Below are positions 10,106 to 19,859 of a stretch of 64,000 nt of DNA, one piece after another. The notes under the pieces were generated by a model, which saw only the letters and a list, made by a program, of their open reading frames with translations, did no database searches and was not told the origin of the DNA. A program made the translations under genes and the position numbers. Position 1 is the first letter of the stretch. Each line of letters starts with the position of its first letter. The DNA lies in assembly GCF_021869535.1 (NCBI RefSeq), contig NW_026262701.1:573501-637500 (forward strand). The letters are read 5' to 3'. Source of the stretch: Mytilus californianus. Taxonomy: Eukaryota; Mollusca; Bivalvia; Mytilida; Mytilidae.

Positions 10106-11979
10106 TGTATGATGTTCTCCTTGTTTGGGAAAACTGTAGAGTACATTTGTCACATGATCATGCAGCATTCTGTGATGTGTGTATGTAAGAAGCTGTTACA
10201 GGGTAATTTATGAAAAACTATCAACAAAATCGAAAGACAGACAGAAAACTTTTGAAATTTAGTGATCAATAAAAAACAAAAAAGAAGTAATTCAAACAAA
10301 TCAAATATATATTTATTGCGAAAGGATCTGAACAGCACATTTCAAGAGTGTTCAAATTGGAAAAATGAATGTTATTAAGGAAATTACATATTTCATTGAT
10401 CTTCAATCATATGCATAGTTACAAAAAAACTTTCAAGGGAACGACTTCAATTCAACCACTAAGAACCCTTAGTTCAATAAATTCTAAAATCAGTAACTGT
10501 GATAATGTTAAAGTTAGGAAGCGTATAATATTTACATATATATATATGTATATAATATGTAGTTTCAATATCTCGTTTCAGCATTTTTCAAACAGTGGCT
10601 ATACCTTTCATGTAACTATTTATGTGTTGCTTATGAATTGAATTGTAACACTTATTAGTGACTGGATAGGTTAAACCAATGCCTTCCTAGAAAACTACGA
10701 CACCAAAGAACAGCACCTGACCTTTTGCTGTTCCTGCTTATAAAGTAAAAATAGCTTCACTAGAAAAGGACGACACCTAGAAAAAGCATCAATTCTTTGG
10801 CTTTCCTGATTGAAGGATTTATTTTCATAACTCCAGTGTATATGCCAGTATACATAATTTTTACCATAGTATAGTACTATAAATTCACTAATTTTCATAT
10901 CTAAGCCAGTCCAGTTAGATACCGACTTATGATATGCAGTCAAGACAGATCATTGCAAATTGTTTAATTTAACGATAATTAAAATACATGCATGTTTGGC
11001 ATACATCTTTTTACAGCAAATTGTATACAGACATCCCCCCTAAAAGCATTTAAAAAAATACCAAACAAGAACTTTGTCATACACCATGTTGACAGGCAGA
11101 AATGCAAACACAATGACTTAAAAACTTTGCTGTATCACTATCTATTTAGTATGCATATTGCCATCTATATCAGATTTTAAGACAGTTCCATTTTCTATCC
11201 ATCAATTGAAGTTACTAACTTAGAGCATGATGAAAAATAATAGTTTTACAATTTAAAATATGAATACAACATACGGCTAGTTAGAATGCAAACCGTTCAG
11301 CTTGCTAAATATCCAATAAGTTCCACCAAATATGCAGAAATTTTAGACTGGAGGCAAACCCTACACAATTACACTAGCTCATTGAACACCAGCTTGGTTG
11401 GACAATACTTAAATGTATGTAAAACTATGATCCAATAGAACATAGGTGGGTATACAGGCAATCAAATCTTGTATATATCCAAGTAAAAAAAAATAAGTGT
11501 TCACCGTACACCAGTGTTGTATGCAAGAATACCGTGAACTGAAAATGTCAAACAAATATGAAAACTTTCATGTTCAAATGTGTATAGGACTATAGGTCGG
11601 TATGCCGACAAGCAAACCTATGAATTCCATTTTTTTCACAAGAGTTTATTGAAAAGCGGGTTGATATACAGGAATAAACCCCTGAGTGTTGCAGTTAAGA
11701 ATTGAGAGCTTTCTTTCAAATTCAAACGAAGTTGAAGGCTATACAAAAGTAATTCCTTACATCCATGTAATTCAGCCTTTGATGGAGATATGTCTCTTTC
11801 ACAATCATACACATCTCCTTATTTATGTATATAGTAAATAAGAAATGTTACTACACAGTAAATGCTTAGCATTCAGGCATACAGACTTGCCACTACAAAC
11901 ATGTATCCAGAATAAGGTTTTAGAATACATGCAGGCATACCTGGCTGAAAAATGCCAAAAATAAATAATAATTTAAGTC
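10106..11979. other. Non-coding intron interior with degenerate palindrome copies
   Basis: No convincing exon on either strand. Degenerate copies of the GTATGC/GCATAC palindrome motif are scattered at about 10838, 11446, 11515, 11600, 11870 and 11930, suggesting that the array at 11980 once extended further left. Confidence 0.5.
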
Positions 11980-12435
11980 TACATACACCAGGTTCGTATG
12001 CAGGCATACAGACCTAAACTATGCCAAAATAAATATATTAAAGGTTCTATATACAACAGATTTGTATGCAGGCATACAGACCTGACAAATACTAGTATAC
12101 GCAGAGAGTGAGAGTTTGGCATACGCCAGGTCGCAGCATACAGACCTGACAAATACTATAGTATACGCATACAGTGAGAGTTTAGCATACACCAGGTCAG
12201 TATGCTGGCATACAGACCTGACAAATTCTAGTATACGCATAGAGTGAGAGTTTAGCATACGCCAGGTCGGTATGCAGGCATACAGACCTGACAAATACTA
12301 GTATACGCATAGAGTGAGAGTTTAGCATACACCAGGTCGGTATGCTGGCATACCGACCTGACAAATTCTAGTATACACATAGAGTGAGAGTTTAGCATAC
12401 ACCAGGTCGGTATGCAGGCATACAGACCTGAGAAA
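11980..12435. repeat. Palindrome-bearing tandem repeat, right array
   Basis: About seven units of roughly 60 bp: GCATACACCAGGTCGGTATG, CAGGCATACAGACCTGACAAATACTAG, TATACGCATAGAGTGAGAGTTTA. The core CAGGTCGGTATGC / GGCATACAGACCTG is a near-perfect 28-base dyad that could form a hairpin. Orientation is opposite to the array at 8204-8410. The 74- and 91-residue minus-strand frames are repeat artefacts. Confidence 0.93.
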
Positions 12436-12852
12436 TACAAGTAAAAGAAAAAGACTGAATTTAGCATATTATTCATTGAAACATCTGAAATAAAGATGGG
12501 TAAATGCTATGTTATGTATATATAGCAAAAATGGCGTAAAAGTATAACAAAAATGCAGAATGAGTAATATTTTTAGGTTTATTTGCTTCAACTATTTCCT
12601 GGGTGTTGAAATAGTTCATTCTAGCATCCTATGAAAAAGATTAATGATAAAATGATGAAGTTTTGGATTCGCATAAACAAAAAAAGACCAAAAATCTTGC
12701 AAAAAAATTACAGACAAATATAAATAATGCTATACAGTGACTTTTTAACGCGAAATATATCAATCATGCCAAAAGATGTAGCTTTTTCACACAAAAATGA
12801 GCTAAATGGCATATGAGAATTTCTAATTTTAGATGAGAACGTATTAAAACTG

Positions 12853-13502
12853 GGGCTATACTGCTATCACCTTGTCCATCTGTTTGTCAGTCATTCATCA
12901 AACATTTTTATGTCACACTTTTCTCAGGTACCTCTAAACTGAACAATTTCATATTTGATCTGTCAACGACAACATATATTTGTTCCGCCTAACATAAGTT
13001 CTGCCTAACATAAGTTCAATAATATTACAGAATATTTCTTCCATCTGGAACTTATCTTATGAAGGAACTTCTATTTCATGACAGATCAGCAGCTTGGCAA
13101 TGATGAGTTCTAAAGTGTAGGCACTCCTGGGATATGTCAGATACCTTCTTCCTGTTTGATGATACTTTAAATATCTCAATTTGTTGAATGAACTTGAAAA
13201 TTTTTGTCACATATTTCTCCATTACTACTGAACAGAATGACTTCATATTTGATCATCAGCTTTATAATGCAGAATTGTAATGTGTGAGTGCTTTTTAGAT
13301 TTGTCTGCACCTACTTCCTGTTTTCGGATACTTTGAAATACAAGTGGGGATCTGCATAGCAAGACAATGCATGCATTCTTGTTAGGATGCAGTTGTAAAG
13401 CATTTAAACATCTCCTTTTATTGATACCATTTTGCATGTTCAAATTTCCTTAGTACTAGTAAGTAAAATTACAAATATCCTGTAATTCCACTAACAAAAG
13501 TG
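12853..13502. other. Intron with two or three diverged copies of a dispersed repeat
   Basis: Blocks such as ACTGAACA(G/A)(A/T)(A/T)TTTCATATTTGATC and CTTCCTGTTT(G/T)(A/C)(T/G)GATACTTT recur at about 12935, 13140-13175, 13225 and 13310. No gene is seen. Confidence 0.5.
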
Positions 13503-13660
13503 AGGGAGCTACCATTTGATTTTTATGAGGGAGGGGGGGCTAGGATGAAAAAAAAAGCAGGACAGGAGTTTTGAGTAAAAAGAGATTACAACTAAAAAAA
13601 AATGCAGGACAAAATTTTTCATCCTAGCCCCCCATAAAAATCAAATGGTAGCTCCCTAAT
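13503..13660. mobile_element. Foldback MITE, hairpin 50 bases upstream of PDPR exon D
   Basis: The left arm, GGGAGCTACCATTTGATTTT then a G-rich run and GGCTAGGATGAAAAA, is the reverse complement of the right arm, TTTTTCATCCTAGCCCCCC then AAAATCAAATGGTAGCTCCC. Arms are about 45 bases with a ~65-base loop. No coding content. It ends only about 50 bases before the exon D acceptor at 13710/13711, where a branch point would be expected. Confidence 0.85.
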
Positions 13661-13710
13661 TAAACTGTTTATCATTCTATGAGGTTCACATGTCATTGTA
13701 TTTTTGACAG

Positions 13711-13800
13711 GTTATAGATGTTGGATATGCTGGCGGTATAATAGCTATGAGGTTAACACATGCTGGGGAAGACGGCTTTGTACTGTATGTCCCATCAGAG
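13711..13800 (+). CDS. PDPR: PDPR exon D
   Basis: Follows ATTTTTGACAG and ends TCAGAG|GTAAAA; 90 bases, exactly 30 codons, phase 0 at both ends. The product VGYAGGIIAMRLTHAGEDGF aligns with VGYANGIRVMSMTHTGEPGF of vertebrate PDPR (recalled), followed by LYVPSE versus LYIPIE. The THxGExGF motif is a hallmark of the GCV-T fold, where this glutamate region lines the folate pocket in catalytic relatives. Confidence 0.95.
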
Positions 13801-14254
13801 GTAAAATATTTAGGACCTAAGAAGACACACATGATTTTTTATAGCATCTTTTTTAATCAGAGTAGCGTTTGTACCTTAATTTGAAAAATTCTAAATTCTG
13901 TCCTATAGATTCTATTTTTATAAAAAAAAAAGAGACAACCTTTCTATATAATCCTTAAAAAGTTCAACTCCCAAGGATGACTTGGGAATAGAAATATGGT
14001 CACTTAGGTCTTCTTCCAACTGGCAGTAAAACCTTTGCCAAAGTGGGGCGTCCATTTGGATGTGCATGATGCTATATGTTGCTTTTTATGAATTTTCATG
14101 AAAAATGAGCTTCAAGCATGAAAAGGCTTTAAGCATATCTAATGCGAAAGACGCGATATATTGGAAAATAAGAAAATTCCAAATTGTTTATGTTTTTTTT
14201 TTCATACCTTTTAAGTAAAGTTTTTCATGTTTTAACGGGTCCATTTCGTATATG

Positions 14255-14800
14255 GGGCATCTTCCCTAGCCAAGGTTATGATCCAGTCCCTTCCTCTCCA
14301 CCCTTGACAGATTAAGATAGAATTTCGGATCCATGAGGTAATGATTTCCATTGGTTGCAGTTATAACTGGTGCATCCAATCAAAAAGCGCCTTTAAGATG
14401 ATCACGTGTAAATGAAGAAAATGTAAATAAACAATTGCCATGTGCTGATTGTGCAACAAGTCTTTACCCCAAAAACATAGGATGATATTTAGTGACAATT
14501 TTAAAGTTCTTAATCAGCTAATTGAAATTCCTGGGTATGTTTCTAGTGGAAATGTTGGAATGTTTGGTGCCTGCTTCACAAAATTTGTAAACACTAGACA
14601 CAACCATTTTTACACCTCCACACTGAAGAGAGTTCAAGTGCTGCCATTGGTCAAGAATGATGCAGTCAAAATGGGCGTGACTTTTTTATCTACCGTTAGA
14701 TGGCACAGCATTTTTATTACAAATGTTTCCTTAATATGCCATGGGTGAAGTGTGAAGAGGAGGGGACTGGATCGTAACCATTGGCTAGCAAAGATGTCTA
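14255..14800. mobile_element. MITE-like element with about 50-bp inverted ends
   Basis: The left end (about 14258-14312: ATCTTCCCTAGCCAAGG, TTATGATCCAGTCCC, TTCCTCTCCACCCTT) is the reverse complement, with some mismatches, of the right end (about 14738-14796: AGGGGACTGGATCGTAACCA, TTGGCTAGCAAAGAT). The 99-residue open frame at 14449-14748 lies entirely inside and shows no known domain. The element is in the PDPR intron between exons D and E. Confidence 0.65.
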
Positions 14801-15364
14801 TGGGGATGAAACAGTAAATCCCAAAATAGTTCAAAATAAGATCTTACGTAATTAAGACAAAAAAGGAAAACATACTCAAAGTAAAGGGCTATTAACATAG
14901 GATTTTGTTCAGAAAATTATATCCATAAACAACATTTTCAGACTGGTTTCAATTGTCTAATCTTAGAATTTTAGTTTTAATAACAGAAACACAAGAGATT
15001 ATTTTGAGATTTTTATTTCTTAGAACAAACACAACGAATGATGTGTTATTATTTCTGTTTATGTTTAACCATGATAATCATAATTTGAGGTAAATGCTAC
15101 TGGCATATATTTTTTTATATATTTCAGTGATAATGAATTTGGTAGAGTAGGTGGGGATATACCTGAAATTTTTATTTTATTCTGAAAATTGAAAAAAATA
15201 GGTCAGCAGATCTATAAAATGACAAATTAAAGAACCCTTGCCTTCCTGCTTTTCATGTATAACATAGGCAATCAAACCAATGTGGCATCCAATAATAAAC
15301 AGTCCGATTACTCAGAGATTATATAAAGAGGAAACCACCATTAATATGTGATGATTTTAAAAGC
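14801..15364. other. Intronic AT-rich sequence, nothing recognised
   Basis: No exon, RNA gene or clear repeat is seen between the MITE-like element and the 74-bp array. Confidence 0.5.
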
Positions 15365-16648
15365 TTTTATGTGCACCATAAGTTGATGATTATAGAATGA
15401 CATCTATAAATGTTTATTTTGCTGACAGAGACAAAAGCTATGAGAGTAGATAGAAGTTGATGACTGTAGAATGACATCTATAAATATTTGTTTTGCTGAC
15501 AGAGACAAAAGCCATGAGAGAGATAGAAGTTGATGACTGTAGAATGACATCTATAAATATTTATTTTGCTGACAGAGACAAAAGCCATGAGAGTAGATAG
15601 AAGTTGATGACTGTAGAATGACATCTATAAATATTTATTTTGCTGACAGAGACAAAAGCCATGAGAGTAGATAGAAGTTGATGACTGTAGAATGACATCT
15701 ATAAATGTTTATTTTGCTGACAGAGACAAAAGCTATGAGAGTAGATAGAAGTTGATGACTGTAGAATGACATCTATAAATATTTGTTTTGCTGACAGAGA
15801 CAAAAGCTATGAGAGTAGATAGAAGTTGATGACTGTAGAATGACATCTATAAATGTTTATTTTGCTGACAGAGACAAAAGCTATGAGAGTAGATAGAAGT
15901 TGATGACTGTAGAATGACATCTATAAATATTTGTTTTGCTGACAGAGACAAAAGCTATGAGAGTAGATAGAAGTTGATGACTGTAGAATGACATCTATAA
16001 ATATTTGTTTTGCTGACAGAGACAAAAGCTATGAGAGTAGATAGAAGTTGATGACTGTAGAATGACATCTATAAATATTTATTTTGCTGACAGAGACAAA
16101 AGCTATGAGAGTAGATAGAAGTTGATGACTGTAGAATGACATCTATAAATATTTATTTTGCTGACAGAGACAAAAGCTATGAGAGTAGATAGAAGTTGAT
16201 GACTGTAGAATGACATCTATAAATATTTGTTTTGCTGACAGAGACAAAAGCCATGAGAGTAGATAGAAGTTGATGACTGTAGAATGACATCTATAAATAT
16301 TTGTTTTGCTGACAGAGACAAAAGCTATGAGAGTAGATAGAAGTTGATGACTGTAGAATGACATCTATAAATATTTGTTTTGCTGACAGAGACAAAAGCC
16401 ATGAGAGTAGATAGAAGTTGATGACTGTAGAATGACATCTATAAATATTTGTTTTGCTGACAGAGACAAAAGCCATGAGAGTAGATAGAAGTTGATGACT
16501 GTAGAATGACATCTATAAATATTTATTTTGCTGACAGAGACAAAAGCCATGGGAGTAGATAGAAGTTGATGACTGTAGAATGACATCTATAAATGTTTAT
16601 TTTGCTGACAGAGACAAAAGCCATGAGAGTAGATAGAAGTTGCTGGTG
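15365..16648 (+). repeat. 74-bp tandem repeat (about 17 copies) with a splice-acceptor-like motif per unit
   Basis: Unit: AGACAAAAGCTATGAGAGTA, GATAGAAGTTGATGACTGTA, GAATGACATCTATAAATATT, TGTTTTGCTGACAG. Copies are nearly identical, differing mainly at a C/T in AAAGC(C/T)ATG and A/G in TATTT(A/G)TTTT. Each unit holds TTTGTTTTGCTGACAG, which fits a 3' splice site. The array ends about 365 bases before PDPR exon E. Minus-strand 73-residue frames over it are artefacts. Confidence 0.97.
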
Positions 16649-17012
16649 ATATAGAATACCATTCCATTATTCGTTTGAATTACACATAATTGAGCTCACA
16701 ATACAAAACTTGCCTTTTGGTCTTTGGCAGATCCGTCTAATAAGCAATCAAATAAAATCTCCTGATTTTTATAAATTCTTAACTTGTCTTCTTTTTTGGT
16801 GATTTTGTCTACTATTGGAGTAACTGTCCCGACTTATCTCCCATGACTGAAAGATTAGAATTGTTATCTACCCTGTCTGAAAATGATTGGAGTTCTTGTA
16901 TCCACTAAGCTCAACTGTTTGAAAGATTTCTGGTGTCACCACTGATCTCCCTGACTGTATGACATGACAATGGAGAGAGGAATGAGCTACAGTATTTATT
17001 TTTATCTTTCAG

Positions 17013-17192
17013 TATTCGTTACACGTATATGACACACTAATGAAGGCAGGAAAAGATTATGGAATAAGAAATGCTGGATATTATGCAATGAGGAAGTTAA
17101 GGATTGAAAAATTCTTTGCTTTCTGGGGACAAGATCTTACTACAGATGATACGCCTTATGAATGTGGCCGAGATTTCAGAGTTAAGTTAGAT
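17013..17192 (+). CDS. PDPR: PDPR exon E
   Basis: Follows TTTTATCTTTCAG and ends TTAGAT|GTAAGT; 180 bases, 60 codons, phase 0. The product includes YGIRNAGYYAMRKLRIEKFF and AFWGQDL, then TPYECGRDFRVKLD. Vertebrate PDPR has YGIRNAGYYALRSLRIEKFF and AFWGQDI (recalled). Sarcosine and dimethylglycine dehydrogenases diverge here (for example EKGYRHW), which is why PDPR is preferred. A decayed second copy of its 3' half follows at 17246. Confidence 0.97.
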
Positions 17193-17245
17193 GTAAGTAG
17201 CTTGAGTAAGGGACTAGTGATGGAGTAACAGTAGGGGAGGGAAAG

Positions 17246-17334
17246 GGAAATTCTTTGCTTTCTGGGGACAAGATCTAAATACAGATGATATGCCTTATTA
17301 ATATGGCCGAAATTTCAGAGTTAAGTTGAATGTA
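17246..17334 (+). pseudogene. Decayed duplicate of the 3' half of PDPR exon E
   Basis: AAATTCTTTGCTTTCTGGGG, ACAAGATCT, ACAGATGATATGCCTTATTA and TTTCAGAGTTAAGTTGAATG TA repeat exon E bases about 17108-17195 with roughly 88 percent identity. Changes include a TAA in place of the glutamate codon (CTTATTAATAT versus CTTATGAATGT) and disruption of the donor (GAATGTAGAA instead of GATGTAAGTA). It lies in the short intron between exons E and F and cannot code in frame. Confidence 0.85.
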
Positions 17335-17510
17335 GAACTGTACAGTTTGCTTATAAATGATCTAGTGACCTGAAGCAATTTTGAAACGTGACCTTACGAT
17401 TCCCCAAAAGAAAAACATACAATTTCACTATAGCAAGGGTAATTAACTGCCTCAAAGAAAATAACTCTTGACAACTATAATAAATGACCTACTTTGGATT
17501 TTTATTTCAG

Positions 17511-17909
17511 AAAGGTGATTTCATAGGGAGAGATGCCTTGTTAAAACAGAAAGAAAATGGAATTAGTCAGAAGTTTGTTCAGTTCTTGTTAAAAGACTTT
17601 GATACAGAAAAGGATGTGTGGCCATGGGGTGGTGAACCAATCTATCGTAACGGCAAGTTTGCTGGTACTGTTACCTCCAGTGCATATGGCCCAACATTAG
17701 ACAAGATGATATGTCTTGGCTTTGTGAGAGACTATGATGAAAATGATAACAGAATAGTTCATAAAAATATTAACAGATTTATAATGGACAAAGATGCCAC
17801 CTATGAAGTGGTTGTAGGAGGACAAAGATTTCAAGCTGAAGCCAGACTTTATACTACAAAGGAGGCGTATACTACATCTGATCCTGTGTTTATTCCTGTT
17901 CCTAAGTAG
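17511..17909 (+). CDS. PDPR: PDPR last coding exon (F)
   Basis: Follows TTTTTATTTCAG; 399 bases, 132 codons plus TAG. It encodes KGDFIGRDALLKQKENGI (vertebrate FIGRDALLQQKQNGV, recalled), then WPWGGEPIYRNGKFAGTVTS and SAYGPTLDKMICLGFV. This is the GCV-T C-terminal barrel-like domain. YEVVVGGQRFQAEARLY near the end matches YEIDIAGYRFQAKAKLY. The protein ends FIPVPK, without the charged tail of the mammalian protein. Together the six exons give about 386 residues of an expected ~880. Confidence 0.97.
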   Translation, partial: KGDFIGRDALLKQKENGISQKFVQFLLKDFDTEKDVWPWGGEPIYRNGKFAGTVTSSAYGPTLDKMICLGFVRDYDENDNRIVHKNINRFIMDKDATYEVVVGGQRFQAEARLYTTKEAYTTSDPVFIPVPK

Positions 17910-18138
17910 GACATAGCCAAAGTAAACTGTCCAATCAATTATTCTATCTTGGTCCAAAGAGATGATGAAGACATAAAAAACTTATCACTTGAAAGTGAAT
18001 TTTTAACATTGTAATCAGTAGGAGGTGTTTATTTTGATAGTGAGACATATGTAGGGCTGTATCCAGTATAAATATACAGATTTATTTAACATAATTTAAA
18101 GCACCATTAGCTATGATTTCCACAGTACCAATTGAAAA

Positions 18139-18144
18139 AATAAA
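18139..18144 (+). terminator. Possible PDPR polyadenylation signal
   Basis: AATAAA about 230 bases after the PDPR stop, in AT-rich presumed 3' UTR. A second AATAAA at 19840-19845 would give a much longer UTR containing the repeats at 18930-19195 and 19490-19735. Which one is used cannot be decided from sequence. Confidence 0.45.
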
Positions 18145-18929
18145 AGTATGTTTCTGTTTCTGTCAAAATAAGCTCAAACAACTCGCTCTTATATCATTGT
18201 CGTGCAAGACAATAATTCAACATTTTTAGGATCCATATGCATGCAACCTTAAATGATCTCACGATCGATTGTTCACGTGCTCAGAAATTCAGTTATTGAT
18301 AAGGATGTTTAGCTGAAAAATGAAAGTAAGGAACCAATTTTGTTTTAAATGATTCAGGGTGTAAAAACATCATTCTTATAGGGTGTACAGGTAAAATGAT
18401 GATATTCATTCATTTTTTTTAATTTATGATATGAATACTGCTATAAGGCATTGCAACATTAAAGTTCCATTTACTAAGACAGTTATTTGTATAAGAGTTT
18501 TATATTTTCTATGTTCTTATTTGTACTACTATTTCGTGAATGTTGTATGTCTGTTACTGTTACTCAGATAAGAGAGATTAAAAAAAAAACTTAAAAAAAA
18601 ATTTTAAGTAGCGTTTTTAAAATGCAGATATATGCTGTTCTATGTATAAGCTTTCTTGTAGATACAGTGATCTCCATCAATAGGAAGATTGTTGAAAGAA
18701 TACAATATTCTGTTTCATAGGAAATTCAGACTAACTTGAGGTTAAATGATAGTCACTGAAAGTGTTCCACAAACTTTGTTATCATTAAAGAACAAGACCA
18801 TTATTTTTGCAGTACCAGCTCTTAGAAATTAAGCCCTCATGTACAAAAATTACATAGGTGGAAATCAATTAAACTGTAACAAAGCCTTAAAAAATTCAAA
18901 TAAGAATGTTAAATTCATTCTCTGGCCTT

Positions 18930-19198
18930 AATACACTGTAGTAGACATCATGGAGATTCTAAAAGTATTGTACTCAAGTTCTCTTAACTTAAACTACATC
19001 ATGAAGGTTCTAAAAGTATTGTACTCAAGTTCTCTTAACTTAAACTACATCATGAAGGTTCTAAAAGTATTGTACTCAAGTTTCTGACTTAAACTACATC
19101 ATGAAGGTTCTAAAAGTATTGTACTCAAGTTCTCTGACTTAAACTACATCATGAAGGTTCTAAAAGTATTGTACTCAAGTTCTCTGACTTAAACTAAT
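18930..19198. repeat. About 55-60-bp tandem repeat, 4.5 units
   Basis: ACATCATGAAGGTTCTAAAA, GTATTGTACTCAAGTTCTCT and GACTTAAACT repeat in order; the first unit has GTAGACATCATGGAGATTC instead. Downstream of PDPR, possibly within a long 3' UTR. Confidence 0.92.
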
Positions 19199-19489
19199 AC
19201 TATGTAGCCAAAATGAGATTTTTTTATATCCTTTTTTGGACATATTTGGGGCTAAATATAGACATTACTACTCCTCTTTTAAAAGCAATTTAAGCAGCAG
19301 AATCAATGTGATTTTAAAACATAATTTACTTATGTAAACAACAATCTTGATTGTGCAAATTGAAATTAAAAAAAAATATAGCTTAATATCAGCAAAATAA
19401 GACCAAACCAAAATATTTTTTGAATTTTATTCAAATTGATCAGCATTCTTTGTTATTTATTGTTGAATTTCAGTGAAACATAAATGGTA

Positions 19490-19740
19490 ATGAATTAATC
19501 ATAGACTAAATCAGATAAATGTTTTGATAATTCTGAATAAATCAGATTAATGTTCTGATTAATCGGACCTAATCATATAAATGTACTGATTACTCTGAAT
19601 AAAGCAAATAATTGTTCTGATTAATCATAGAACAAATCAGATAAACATTCTGATTAATCATAGAACAAATCAGATAAACATTCTGAATAATCATAGAACA
19701 AATCAGATAAATGTTCTGATATAATTTGTGCACTGTAGAA
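19490..19740. repeat. Short tandem repeat, about 32-36 bp
   Basis: Variable units of TAATCATAGAACAAATCAGA and TAAACATTCTGAT repeat about seven times with indels. AT-rich, no coding content. Confidence 0.85.
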
Positions 19741-19859
19741 ATGTTTATCATGTGATTTTAAAAGAATGATGTGTTGTTTAAAATGAATGTTTACTCCAGT
19801 TTGTATTGTTTGTTATAATGAATATAAATATAAAGAAAAAATAAAACATTTTTTTGCTT

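Larger units (their letters stand above)
7987..12852. mobile_element. Candidate large foldback-type element (inverted ends 4.9 kb apart)
   Basis: The left end (about 7987-8022, AATACGTTCTCATCTAAAAT) is the reverse complement of the right end (about 12818-12852), with about 30 of 32 bases matching. Inside each end lies an array of the same palindromic motif, in opposite orientation on the two sides: 8204-8410 on the left, 11980-12435 on the right. The interior contains a possible promoter and exon (8750-9142), a small MITE (9481-9617) and a dispersed repeat (9740-10105). No transposase is seen. Two separate insertions of one family in opposite orientation would give the same picture. Confidence 0.5.

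Noticed and set aside
14449-14748. 99-residue open frame in a PDPR intron
   Set aside because: Entirely inside an inverted-repeat element, no splice signals or known domain; kept only as part of that element.
16143-16586. 73-residue minus-strand frames
   Set aside because: Product of the 74-bp array; no start context or homology.
2486-17909. Assignment to sarcosine or dimethylglycine dehydrogenase
   Set aside because: The GCV-T region is shared, but the IEKFFAFWGQD, IDMSSFSKFEI and GRDALLKQKENG blocks match PDPR and not those enzymes.
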